A stretch of 64,000 bases of DNA from the NCBI GenBank assembly GCA_028282705.1, contig JANQHI010000031.1, positions 124,001-188,000 on the forward strand, read 5' to 3'. This DNA comes from Prolixibacteraceae bacterium. GTDB taxonomy: Bacteria > Bacteroidota > Bacteroidia > Bacteroidales > Prolixibacteraceae. The notes under the pieces are model-generated. The model ran no database searches. It was given only the letters and a program-made list of their open reading frames with translations, and was not told the origin of the DNA. Position numbers and translations under genes: made by a program. Of this stretch, positions 27,593 to 35,017 are shown piece by piece. How positions within the stretch are numbered: the first letter of the stretch is position 1; each line of letters starts with the position of its first letter.

Positions 27593-28849
27593 ATGCAAAC
27601 CATATATTATCCTCAATTACAAGATATTACAAAAGCAAAAATTAATTTAAAAGAAACCATCCTCCCCTCTCCTTTACAGAAAAACATCAATTTGTCTGAA
27701 AAATATGATGCCAATATCCTGTTGAAAAGGGAAGATTTACAAATTGTCAGGTCTTATAAACTAAGGGGAGCTTATAATAAAATTATTAACCTCACTAAAG
27801 AAGAACATGCCAAAGGTGTGGTATGTGCCAGTGCAGGAAACCATGCCCAGGGGGTTGCTTACTCATGCTTAAAGCTTGGGATAAAAGGGAAAATATACAT
27901 GCCTGCTACAACCCCAAAACAAAAGATCAAGCAAGTAAAAATGTTTGGGAAAGGAATGGTAGAGGTGGTATTAACTGGAGATACTTATGATGCTGCCCAC
28001 ACTGCTGCTATGGAAGATTGCCAAAAAACAGGTATGGCTTTTATCCACCCTTTTGATGACCCCCAGATTATTGAAGGGCAGGCAACCATTGGGTTGGAAA
28101 TTTTACAGGAAACCAATGCCCCCATTGATTTTATTTTTGTACCTGTTGGAGGAGGTGGGCTAGCTGCAGGCCTGGGAGCTTACCTAAAACAGATCAGCCC
28201 CAAAACAAAGGTAATTGGGGTAGAACCTTTGGGTGCACCATCAATGCAAAAATCAATTGAGGCAGGAGAAGTAGTCAAACTGGAAAAAATAGACAAGTTT
28301 GTAGATGGGGCAGCTGTACAACAGGTTGGCCAGCTAACTTTTGATATTTGCAAAAAAGTAGTTGATGGTTTTATTTCAGTACCTGAAGGGAAAATATGCA
28401 CCAAAATACTTGAGCTATATAACCAGGATGCTATTGTAATTGAACCTGCAGGGGCACTATCAATAGCTGCACTTGATTTTTATAACGATCAGATCAAAGG
28501 AAAGAATGTTGTGTGTATTGTCAGTGGCAGCAACAATGATATTACACGGACAGAAGAGATCAAAGAACGTTCATTATTATTTGAGGGGTTAAAGCACTAT
28601 TTTATTGTCAGGTTTCCACAAAGAGCTGGGGCTTTGCGCACCTTTGTTGACCTGGTGCTGGGACCTAAAGATGATATTACCCATTTTGAGTACAATAAAA
28701 AAACCAATAGGGAAAAAGGGCCTGCTGTAATTGGTATTGAACTTCAAAATAAAGAAGATTTTAATGGGCTGGTACAAAGAATGGAAGAATATGGGTTTGT
28801 TTATGAATACTTGAATGAAAAGCCAGACTTATTCCAATTTTTAGTTTAA
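27593..28849 (+). CDS. ilvA: Threonine dehydratase (ammonia-lyase)
   Basis: IlvA deaminates threonine to 2-oxobutyrate, the usual first step of isoleucine synthesis. The PLP lysine is K56 in VRSYKLRGAYNKI; the phosphate-binding glycine loop is VPVGGGGLAAGLGAY, and ASAGNHAQGVAYS is typical. The C-terminal about 80 residues (from SLLFEGLKHYFIVRFPQRAGALR) form a single ACT-like regulatory domain, as in the shorter biosynthetic or Corynebacterium-like type. Length 418 residues fits. It lies 3 kb after a leu operon that also encodes a citramalate-synthase-like enzyme, so the cell may have two routes to 2-oxobutyrate. Its own promoter box shows it is separately controlled. Confidence 0.93.
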   Translation: MQTIYYPQLQDITKAKINLKETILPSPLQKNINLSEKYDANILLKREDLQIVRSYKLRGAYNKIINLTKEEHAKGVVCASAGNHAQGVAYSCLKLGIKGKIYMPATTPKQKIKQVKMFGKGMVEVVLTGDTYDAAHTAAMEDCQKTGMAFIHPFDDPQIIEGQATIGLEILQETNAPIDFIFVPVGGGGLAAGLGAYLKQISPKTKVIGVEPLGAPSMQKSIEAGEVVKLEKIDKFVDGAAVQQVGQLTFDICKKVVDGFISVPEGKICTKILELYNQDAIVIEPAGALSIAALDFYNDQIKGKNVVCIVSGSNNDITRTEEIKERSLLFEGLKHYFIVRFPQRAGALRTFVDLVLGPKDDITHFEYNKKTNREKGPAVIGIELQNKEDFNGLVQRMEEYGFVYEYLNEKPDLFQFLV

Positions 28850-28865
28850 CCTGGTTTTTTGAAAT

Positions 28866-28900
28866 AAAAAGGGCTGTTAACGCAACTCTTTTCCCTTTTT
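28866..28900 (+). terminator. Possible terminator after ilvA
   Basis: An 8-bp inverted repeat (AAAAAGGG 28866-28873 with CCCTTTTT 28893-28900) with a 19-base loop lies 16 bases after the ilvA stop. The T-run is part of the stem, so this is a weak candidate. Confidence 0.45.
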
Positions 28901-29025
28901 GCAATCTAGTAACAATAAACAAAACTCAGTCTTCCCAACTAAGTTAGGGTAAAAACATTATTGGGCGGAATATAATAGACTGTTTAAAAGGAAATAGATT
29001 TTTAATTAAAAAAACAATAAAAGCT

Positions 29026-29772
29026 ATGAATTTAAATTTTACTAAATCAATGAAAGTTAATCCAATTTTTAGTGTTATCATGCTATTTATATTAGGCAGC
29101 ATTATTTTTTACTCATGTAATGAAGATGCAACACCAGCAGAATTTGAGGCACAACCTGATATTTTTGTACAGAAGAAGAAGGTAAATAATGAAACCCTTT
29201 ATGCCCCCTATTATTATGTCTATTCTAATAGAGTTTTAACATCAGCTGTTGCAACCACTCCAGCCTCAGCAACAATTAACCTTACTATATTGCCTGGAAG
29301 TTCAACCACTTTTGCAAAAATACCTGAAGAGGGTGATTTCACAACAAACATAGTCCCTTCAGGAGAGTATTCATTTAATATCACACCTACCGAAGGAGAA
29401 GCTATACAAAAAACTGATGCATTATCAGGTACTACCATTGATATTCCAGTAATTGATTCAGCAGGTTATAATATTGTTGGAGATTTTTTATATGTAAGCT
29501 GGCAACTTATACCTGGTGCTGATTCTTACAATGTTAAATTATTCACCCAATCAGGAGAATTAGCTTTTAATGGGCCTGCTTTATCTGATGATTCTGAAGA
29601 ATATGCTTTTAATGTAACTACTCAAGGATGGAATAAAACACCCTATAGTGGGGATATGTTTGTCCTTCAAGTAAATGCTTATTCATTTGATGCAGAAGCT
29701 ACCACGGAAAACTGGTTTTATAACCTGGAGTGTAATACCATCACTGATACTATTGTTGAGTGGGCTCCTTAA
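29026..29772 (+). CDS. Hypothetical lipoprotein
   Basis: I do not recognise the family. An N-terminal hydrophobic segment ends in IIFYSC, a lipobox with the Cys near residue 31 of the longest form, so the product is probably a lipoprotein facing the periplasm or the outside. The rest (about 215 residues) is polar, rich in Thr, Ser and aromatic residues and beta-strand-like, with a segment VSWQLIPGADSYNVKLF that resembles a fibronectin type III strand pair. An internal ATG at 29050 (MKVNPIF) would give a more usual lipoprotein N-terminus. The gene is alone and followed by a terminator hairpin. Confidence 0.6.
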   Translation: MNLNFTKSMKVNPIFSVIMLFILGSIIFYSCNEDATPAEFEAQPDIFVQKKKVNNETLYAPYYYVYSNRVLTSAVATTPASATINLTILPGSSTTFAKIPEEGDFTTNIVPSGEYSFNITPTEGEAIQKTDALSGTTIDIPVIDSAGYNIVGDFLYVSWQLIPGADSYNVKLFTQSGELAFNGPALSDDSEEYAFNVTTQGWNKTPYSGDMFVLQVNAYSFDAEATTENWFYNLECNTITDTIVEWAP

Positions 29773-29822
29773 AATAGGCCAGGCAATTAAATACGATAAA
29801 AATTTACCAAGTATTGAAAAAG

Positions 29823-29852
29823 AACTGTTCTTTTAAAGAGGGCAGTTTTTTT
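29823..29852 (+). terminator. Intrinsic terminator after the hypothetical lipoprotein
   Basis: AACTGTTC (29823-29830) pairs with the segment ending GGCAGTT (29841-29847), about 8 bp including two G-U pairs, followed by a run of eight T. Confidence 0.7.
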
Positions 29853-29900
29853 TATTTTTTATCTCCTCTGGAATTGTACCCCAATTATTGAAATAAAAGT

Positions 29901-31322
29901 TTATAAAATAAGGTTTTTTACCTTGACATTTTTTGATATCTGTTTTTTATGCCATTTATAAAAAGGGTTTCCTGATACATTTACTTCTTCTAATGTTTTA
30001 ATCTCACCTATTGATAAAGGGATCAGCAAAAATTTATTGCTACTTAAATTCAGGTATTTTAAATGAACCAGCTTATTAATCTTTTTGGTCATAGTTTCCA
30101 GCTTGTTATTTTCAAGGTTAAGGTATTCAAGGTGTTGAGCTTTGATGATTCCTTCAGGCAGGTTTGTTAACCCATTTGACCCTAAATTCAGGTGCACAAG
30201 GGCAGTGAGGTTTTCAAAGCCAAAATTTAATGATGAGATATTGTTCATCTCTAAATCCAGGGTATGAAGGTTAGCCAGCCTGGAAGTTTCTGGGCTGAAT
30301 TTGCTGATCTTATTAATGCTCAGGTCAACCTGTTTCAAAGCTGGCAGGTTTATAACCTCCCCTGATATGCTTCCCAATTTGTTCTCTCTTGCAATCAAGG
30401 TATTCAGGTTAACCAAGTTAGAAAGGGTGGAAGGCAATTGTTCAAGTAAGTTTTTAGAAACATCAAGCACTTTAAGTTGAAGCATGTCCCCTATTGATCC
30501 AGGCAAAGTAACCAGTTTATTATGGTCAAGTTTCAATTCAGGCAGCAAAACCAGGTTACCAAACTTTTCGGGTAATTTTACTAATTGGTTATTGTTTAAT
30601 TTAACGTCCTTTAATTTAACCAGGTTTGAAAAACTCTCAGGTAATTGAACCAGTTGGTTTTTTTCCAGCTTTACAACTTCAAGGTTGGTGAGTTTCCCAA
30701 AACTTTCAGGCAATGTTTCTAGGTTATTCCAATTTAAGTCCAGTTTCTTTAGTGATTGTAACCTCCCAAAATCAGCAGGTAATGATACAAGCTGGTTTGA
30801 AAATAGGTCCAACTCTTCCAGTTTTTTTAAATTACCAATACCAGGTTCAATTCTACTTACCTGGTTCTCTCCCAATTTAATTATTGCCAGTTTTTTGCAT
30901 TGCCCAATTTCGGCTGGTATAGCCTTCACCTGGTTACCGATCATATTAAGCTCTGTGAGTTGTTCCAGGTTGCCAATCTCTTTTGAAAGGATTATAATTT
31001 TATTTCCATGAAGGGTTAACTTTTGCAGGTTGGGTAATAAAAACACTGATGTTGGAATTTCCTTAAATTCATTGTACCCCAGCTGTAATTCCTGTATGCG
31101 CGATAGTTTTTCAAATTTAGGTGGAAGTTTGCCTAATTTCTGCCTCTCCAGGTTTAATTTATAAACTGATTTTTTATTCAGGAATGCTTCTTCCAATGAA
31201 TAAAAAATTTTCTTTTCTTTTAATTCAGCAGCAGTTAAAAGTTTAGGTTTTTTCTTAGCATGTGAAGGGAAAACTAGCCATAAAACCAGCAATATGGTAA
31301 GTACACTTTTAATTTCTCTCAT
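29901..31322 (-). CDS. Secreted leucine-rich repeat protein
   Basis: A signal peptide (VLTILLVLWLVFPSHA) is followed by about 18 consecutive leucine-rich repeats of 23 residues, with consensus LxxLxLxxNxLxxLPxxhxxLxx (examples: LEELDLFSNQLVSLP, LKKLDLNWNNLETLP, LEYLNLENNKLETMT). They fill nearly the whole 473-residue chain. This is the Leu-rich bacterial/plant-Ras-type LRR, which forms a solenoid for protein binding. No lipobox, C-terminal sorting domain or enzymatic domain is seen. The partner is unknown. It is monocistronic. Confidence 0.88.
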   Translation of the reverse strand: MREIKSVLTILLVLWLVFPSHAKKKPKLLTAAELKEKKIFYSLEEAFLNKKSVYKLNLERQKLGKLPPKFEKLSRIQELQLGYNEFKEIPTSVFLLPNLQKLTLHGNKIIILSKEIGNLEQLTELNMIGNQVKAIPAEIGQCKKLAIIKLGENQVSRIEPGIGNLKKLEELDLFSNQLVSLPADFGRLQSLKKLDLNWNNLETLPESFGKLTNLEVVKLEKNQLVQLPESFSNLVKLKDVKLNNNQLVKLPEKFGNLVLLPELKLDHNKLVTLPGSIGDMLQLKVLDVSKNLLEQLPSTLSNLVNLNTLIARENKLGSISGEVINLPALKQVDLSINKISKFSPETSRLANLHTLDLEMNNISSLNFGFENLTALVHLNLGSNGLTNLPEGIIKAQHLEYLNLENNKLETMTKKINKLVHLKYLNLSSNKFLLIPLSIGEIKTLEEVNVSGNPFYKWHKKQISKNVKVKNLIL

Positions 31323-31421
31323 CTGGATAAAAGTTAAATTTCCTCCCTATAAAACAAAGTCTATGCCTGTTTCATTTTTATAGGAAGGGCAAAGAAAAGA
31401 AATAAAAGCATACAGCATAAA

Positions 31422-31446
31422 AAAGGCAGGTTTAATCCCTGCCTTT
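31422..31446 (-). terminator. Intrinsic terminator after the second sulfatase
   Basis: On the minus strand a 9-bp perfect stem (AAAGGCAGG / CCTGCCTTT) with a 7-base loop is followed by a T-run, 22 bases after the sulfatase stop. Confidence 0.8.
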
Positions 31447-31467
31447 CATATAATCTTTAAGTTTATT

Positions 31468-33000
31468 TTAATCTCCCAGTTGCTTTATTTTAAACCTTTC
31501 AATTTCAGCAGGGATGTGTTCTTTTTCCATGATACCCTTTATCTTCCCCACCACTTCTGGATGCTTCTCTGCCAGATTGTTTAACTCCTGAATATCTTCT
31601 TCCAGGTTATATAGCTCTATTTGTAGGTTATCCTTAAAAATATTTTTTCTGATGCCTTTCCATTTTCCCATCCTCACTGCTTGTTGCCCTCCAGAAGCAG
31701 GAAACTCCCAGTACAAGAATTTATGCTCCTCTTGCTGCTGGGTTCCTAAAAGCGTGGGTAAAAAACTGACTCCATCTGTATCATCAGGGATATCCTTATT
31801 AACAACCCCACACAAAGTTGGCAATACATCATAAAAAGCTGACAAATGGTTTGTTTCAGTTCCAGCTTCTATTTTACCAGGCCATTGGGCAATCATGGGC
31901 ACACGTACGCCTCCTTCAGTAAGGTATGCTTTCCCCCAACCTTTTTCACTCTTAAATGGTTTGGCACTGTCGAACCAGGGAGAGTCAGTCCCTCCATTGT
32001 AAGTTGGTCCATTATCACTGCTAAAAATAATCAATGTATTTTCATAAATCCCCAGTTCTTTTAATGTAGCCACAATTTCTCCTACCTGCTCATCAAAATA
32101 AGAAACCATAGCTGCATAACAGGCACGGGGGTAACGATGTGGGAAATAGCCCCTGCTACCATCATAAGGCTCTTCATTACCAAATTTATCAAGGTAGTGG
32201 TCAATCCATTTTTTAGGAGCCTGCAAAGGAGCATGGGGAATGGGATTGGCGTAATACATAAAGAATGGTTGGTTTTTATTCTCCTTTATAAAATTGACCA
32301 CCTCTTTTTGCATCAATTCAGAAGAATAATCTGTAAGCCAGAAATCTTTATAAGTATCAATGTTATAAGGGTCAGCATCTTTGGGAAGCTTAGTGTTTGG
32401 GGAAACCATCCTATTTCCTAACAGCACTTTTGTTGTATCTTTCCAAAGGTGAACAGGGAAATAGGTATGGGCCTGCCTTTGGCAATTATACCCATAGAAG
32501 AAGTCAAACCCTTGTTTATTTGGTATCCCTTCAGTTAAAGGAGCCCCCAGCCCCCATTTCCCAACAATCCCTGTTTTGTAACCCGCTTTTTGCAAAATAG
32601 TACCAATGGTTGTTGTACCTGCCTTCAATGGGCGTTGACCCTCAAGGTTGGGGTCTTTTGACATAGCTTCAAAGTTCCATACATCACCACGTGCAGCCCA
32701 TTCATCATTTCCACGAATTTGAGCATGTCCAAGGTGCTTCCCTGTAAGCAAAACACACCTTGAAGGAGCACATACAGGGGCACCAGCATAATGTTGTGTG
32801 AACCTCATCCCATTGGTTGCTAGGGCATCAATGTGTGGGGTTTCAATTTTTTGTTGCCCGTAACAACCCAACTCCCCATACCCAAGGTCATCAGCAAGGA
32901 TGTAAATAATATTAGGCTTCACTTCTTTTTTTACCTGGCCATACTGACAACTTACTACCAATAAAAAAATTAAAAACAGGTAACTGTATCTTTTATTCAT
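31468..33000 (-). CDS. Lipoprotein sulfatase (type I, formylglycine), second copy
   Basis: This protein (510 residues) is a close relative of the sulfatase at 10.8-12.2 kb; both share VKPNIIYILADDLGYG-like starts, CYGQQK, FTQHYAG/SG and WDKDIP-type C-terminal layout. The lipobox is FLLVVSC (C18) and the formylglycine Cys is C77 in VCAPSRCVLLTGKH. The metal and substrate blocks GIVGKWGLG and IFSSDNGPTYNGG are intact. It should act on a sulfated glycan outside the cell after maturation by a formylglycine-generating enzyme encoded elsewhere. A GTG 12 bases upstream (33012) is an alternative start, but the ATG at 33000 gives a standard signal. Confidence 0.92.
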   Translation of the reverse strand: MNKRYSYLFLIFLLVVSCQYGQVKKEVKPNIIYILADDLGYGELGCYGQQKIETPHIDALATNGMRFTQHYAGAPVCAPSRCVLLTGKHLGHAQIRGNDEWAARGDVWNFEAMSKDPNLEGQRPLKAGTTTIGTILQKAGYKTGIVGKWGLGAPLTEGIPNKQGFDFFYGYNCQRQAHTYFPVHLWKDTTKVLLGNRMVSPNTKLPKDADPYNIDTYKDFWLTDYSSELMQKEVVNFIKENKNQPFFMYYANPIPHAPLQAPKKWIDHYLDKFGNEEPYDGSRGYFPHRYPRACYAAMVSYFDEQVGEIVATLKELGIYENTLIIFSSDNGPTYNGGTDSPWFDSAKPFKSEKGWGKAYLTEGGVRVPMIAQWPGKIEAGTETNHLSAFYDVLPTLCGVVNKDIPDDTDGVSFLPTLLGTQQQEEHKFLYWEFPASGGQQAVRMGKWKGIRKNIFKDNLQIELYNLEEDIQELNNLAEKHPEVVGKIKGIMEKEHIPAEIERFKIKQLGD

Positions 33001-33022
33001 AAAATAACTCACAATTAATTAT

Positions 33023-33047
33023 AAAAAAGGCAGGAATTTACCCTGCC
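33023..33047 (-). terminator. Intrinsic terminator after the DUF4870 gene
   Basis: On the minus strand GGCAGG pairs with CCTGCC (6 bp, loop 7) and is followed by six T. It lies about 48 bases beyond the stop of the small membrane protein gene and ahead of the sulfatase. Confidence 0.65.
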
Positions 33048-33094
33048 ATGACTATGTTTTTTTAACACCAGTCTTATAATATCTCAGACTGTTA

Positions 33095-33406
33095 TTACAT
33101 GGATTTAAACCAATCCTGGAAATATTGCCCAACCCATGAAACCTGTTTGGTTTCTCCCTGTATAGACCAGATTAAGCTTAATATCCAAAATACCAATAAA
33201 ACAATCCAGCCAATAAAAGAAACTATCCAGCCCAAAATAGGGATCACATTAATGATACCCAGGGCAACCCCTGTTAACATCAATCCCAAGTTTTGGCGAA
33301 TATAAAAGCTGGCATATTCATCTCTTTCACTGCTGTTAAGTACTAGTGCTATTATCCATCCAATAATGGTTAGGTGGGCTACAATTGCTTTTGTTTTTCC
33401 ATCCAT
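33095..33406 (-). CDS. Small membrane protein, DUF4870-like
   Basis: The protein (103 residues) has three hydrophobic helices (about 8-25, 43-58 and 60-85) and the pattern SFYIRQNLGLMLTGVALGIINVIPILGWIV (shown in part) typical of DUF4870-like proteins. These are small inner-membrane proteins of unknown function, common in Bacteroidota and Firmicutes. A second member lies at 52.4 kb. It is followed by its own hairpin terminator. Confidence 0.75.
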   Translation of the reverse strand: MDGKTKAIVAHLTIIGWIIALVLNSSERDEYASFYIRQNLGLMLTGVALGIINVIPILGWIVSFIGWIVLLVFWILSLIWSIQGETKQVSWVGQYFQDWFKSM

Positions 33407-33490
33407 GTTGTTGTTGTTTTAGATTTCTTTAAAATTACTGAAATATTTTGGGAAGAAAGCCCATTATATTAAAAAATCCATTGACTAAAT

Positions 33491-33946
33491 TTATTCCTTT
33501 TTTTCTATGGGTGTTTCTACATGCTTCAATTCAAAACATTTAAACCTCATTAATGCAAGCTTCCTGTTTTCCTCATGAAAGCATATTGACAGTAATGCAT
33601 CAATGCCTTTCTTAAATCCATGTTCGCCTTTGGCTGTAATAATAATTTGGGTTGATAAAACTTCAAGAATAAAATCATCCTCTCCAAATTTTCCTTCATC
33701 ATCAGTTGCCAAATAAACATCTGCACTCTGATAATCTTTTTTTGCCAGAATTTTATCATTTGGAAATGATTCTTTAAAATAGCTGGCTGCCTCACTCCCT
33801 TCCCTGCCCCATGAAATAATAATCCCCTCCCTGAATATAAACTCCCCTTTAAGTTTTTTCATCTTATCCTGTGGTTGAGGATTTTGCCCCATTACCTGCA
33901 AAACACAAAAGAGGGATAAAAAGAGGATAATCACTTTGTTCATCAT
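33491..33946 (-). CDS. Small secreted protein, resembles the N-terminal domain of family 20 glycoside hydrolases
   Basis: A signal peptide (MNKVIILFLSLFCVLQVMGQ) is followed by about 130 residues. The segment DDFILEVLSTQIIITAKGEHGFKKGIDALLSI has the alternating pattern of the small alpha/beta domain (GH20b) that precedes the barrel in beta-hexosaminidases (residues given here in two parts in the protein: DDFILEVLSTQIIITAKG and EHGFKKGIDALLSI). No catalytic barrel follows, so it cannot be a hexosaminidase by itself. The similarity is by eye and tentative. Two adjacent ATG codons (33946, 33943) are possible starts; a TTG at 33982 was rejected. The start is divergent to the Fur-family operator. 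Confidence 0.55.
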   Translation of the reverse strand: MMNKVIILFLSLFCVLQVMGQNPQPQDKMKKLKGEFIFREGIIISWGREGSEAASYFKESFPNDKILAKKDYQSADVYLATDDEGKFGEDDFILEVLSTQIIITAKGEHGFKKGIDALLSICFHEENRKLALMRFKCFELKHVETPIEKKE

Positions 33947-34156
33947 GCTAAAGTTTAAATTGGTTTCAATGATCTTACGCAATTGAGATAAAATGGATAT
34001 ATAAATTATGTACTTTCCTAAATTTACTATTTTTTAGTTGACCCCAAAAAAGTAACATGGGTATTGAAAGAGACTCCCTAATTTAAGTAACCTTTTAAAT
34101 GAAGGCAAGCCTACTGGATACTTATAAATACAGGAAAAGTGAATTATGAAAACTTT

Positions 34157-34181
34157 TTAATTGCAACAATGTTGCAATTAA
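34157..34181. promoter_or_regulatory. Perfect 25-nt palindromic operator at the Fur-family gene promoter
   Basis: Two 12-base arms, TTAATTGCAACA (34157-34168) and its exact reverse complement (34170-34181), flank one central A. The palindrome covers the -33 region (a TTG at 34161-34163 lies in it) and ends 4 bases before the -7 box. Dyads with a single central base in the promoter of their own gene are typical of Fur-family operators (Fur, Zur, PerR). Binding here should block transcription of the regulator and the genes after it. Confidence 0.82.
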
Positions 34182-34185
34182 TGTA

Positions 34186-34193
34186 TATATTTG
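34186..34193 (+). promoter_or_regulatory. Bacteroidota -7 promoter box of the Fur-family/TonB operon
   Basis: TATATTTG matches TAnnTTTG exactly. A TTG at 34161-34163 stands 22 bases upstream, within the range reported for Bacteroidota promoters. The box ends only 5 bases before the ATG at 34199, so the message may be nearly leaderless. Confidence 0.65.
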
Positions 34194-34198
34194 CACCA

Positions 34199-34606
34199 AT
34201 GAAAGCAATTGAACTATTAAATAAACATAATCTCAAGTGTACAAGCTGCCGGGAAGGAATTGTTGAGCTTGTTATGAAAGCTAACCAGGCTCTTTCAGAG
34301 AATGAAATAAGAGAACAATTGTCCGGAGACTATGACCGTACGACCTTTTACCGCTCATTCAAAACATTGGTAGAACACAAAATCATCCATAAAATTGTTG
34401 TGGATAACCAGTTGGTTAAATATGCACTCGACAATGCAGTTACAAATAAAGATAATCATGCACATTTCTATTGTAACCATTGCAAAACAGTAAAGTGCAT
34501 GGATACCATACCTGTAAAACAATATCAACTTCCTGATGGTTATTCTGATAACGAAACTGAGGTTTTAATTAAAGGAACTTGTGCCATTTGTAGAAGCCAG
34601 GAATAA
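34199..34606 (+). CDS. Fur-family metal-responsive repressor (possibly Zur)
   Basis: The protein (135 residues) has the winged helix of Fur proteins (DRTTFYRSFKTLVEHKIIHKI, given in part) and a C-terminal dimer domain with the zinc knuckle FYCNHCKTVKC and the second pair CAICRS. The HAHFYC segment contributes to the metal site. The ORF runs upstream to 34139 through the palindrome and promoter, which cannot be coding in the same message; the ATG at 34199 is therefore the start. The product probably binds the adjacent palindrome and represses itself and the His/Cys-rich, TonB receptor and DUF4625 genes when metal is plentiful. The metal (zinc versus iron) is inferred from the His-rich neighbours. 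Confidence 0.85.
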   Translation: MKAIELLNKHNLKCTSCREGIVELVMKANQALSENEIREQLSGDYDRTTFYRSFKTLVEHKIIHKIVVDNQLVKYALDNAVTNKDNHAHFYCNHCKTVKCMDTIPVKQYQLPDGYSDNETEVLIKGTCAICRSQE

Positions 34607-34609
34607 AAA

Positions 34610-34966
34610 GTGATCAGTACAAAAAAACATATTGCTTTTGTTTTGTTGGGAATATTCATCTTCCCAGCCACCTATCAGCCAATTCACATCATTTGGCATC
34701 ATTCCAATAAGCCACATTGTCATCATGACTGTTGCCACTTAAAGAAAGAAAAGAACTCTGGATTAATTATTGATATTTTTTCTGATAAGGAGGAACATTG
34801 CCCTATATGCGAATATCATTTCCCTGTTAACGATTTGCCAAAGATTTTCCTTTTTACTTCTGCTACCTCGAAAATAAAAAGTTCAATATGCGAACTCGAA
34901 ATAAAACGAGCATATTTACAGGTTATTTCAACTAAAACCCCAAGAGCACCTCCAACTCATAGCTGA
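34610..34966 (+). CDS. Small His/Cys-rich secreted protein
   Basis: The chain (118 residues) starts with GTG, 4 bases after the regulator stop; no ATG is available, and the GTG gives a proper hydrophobic signal (HIAFVLLGIFIFPATY). Two metal-binding-like clusters follow: HHSNKPHCHHDCCH (about 30-43) and EEHCPICEYHF (about 62-72). The C-terminal ending RAPPTHS resembles DUF2946-type small proteins that often accompany metal TonB receptors. It probably binds metal in the periplasm or marks a chaperone role, but no function is known. Its place in the operon ties it to metal uptake. Confidence 0.65.
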   Translation: MISTKKHIAFVLLGIFIFPATYQPIHIIWHHSNKPHCHHDCCHLKKEKNSGLIIDIFSDKEEHCPICEYHFPVNDLPKIFLFTSATSKIKSSICELEIKRAYLQVISTKTPRAPPTHS

Positions 34967-35017
34967 TAAAATTTCATTTTTTAGTTTTTAGGTGAATACA
35001 ATCTCAATTTATTTAAT

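Noticed and set aside
34139-34198. Upstream extension of the Fur-family reading frame (20 codons)
   Set aside because: The stretch contains the 25-nt palindrome and the promoter box, and adds a hydrophobic extension that the family lacks.
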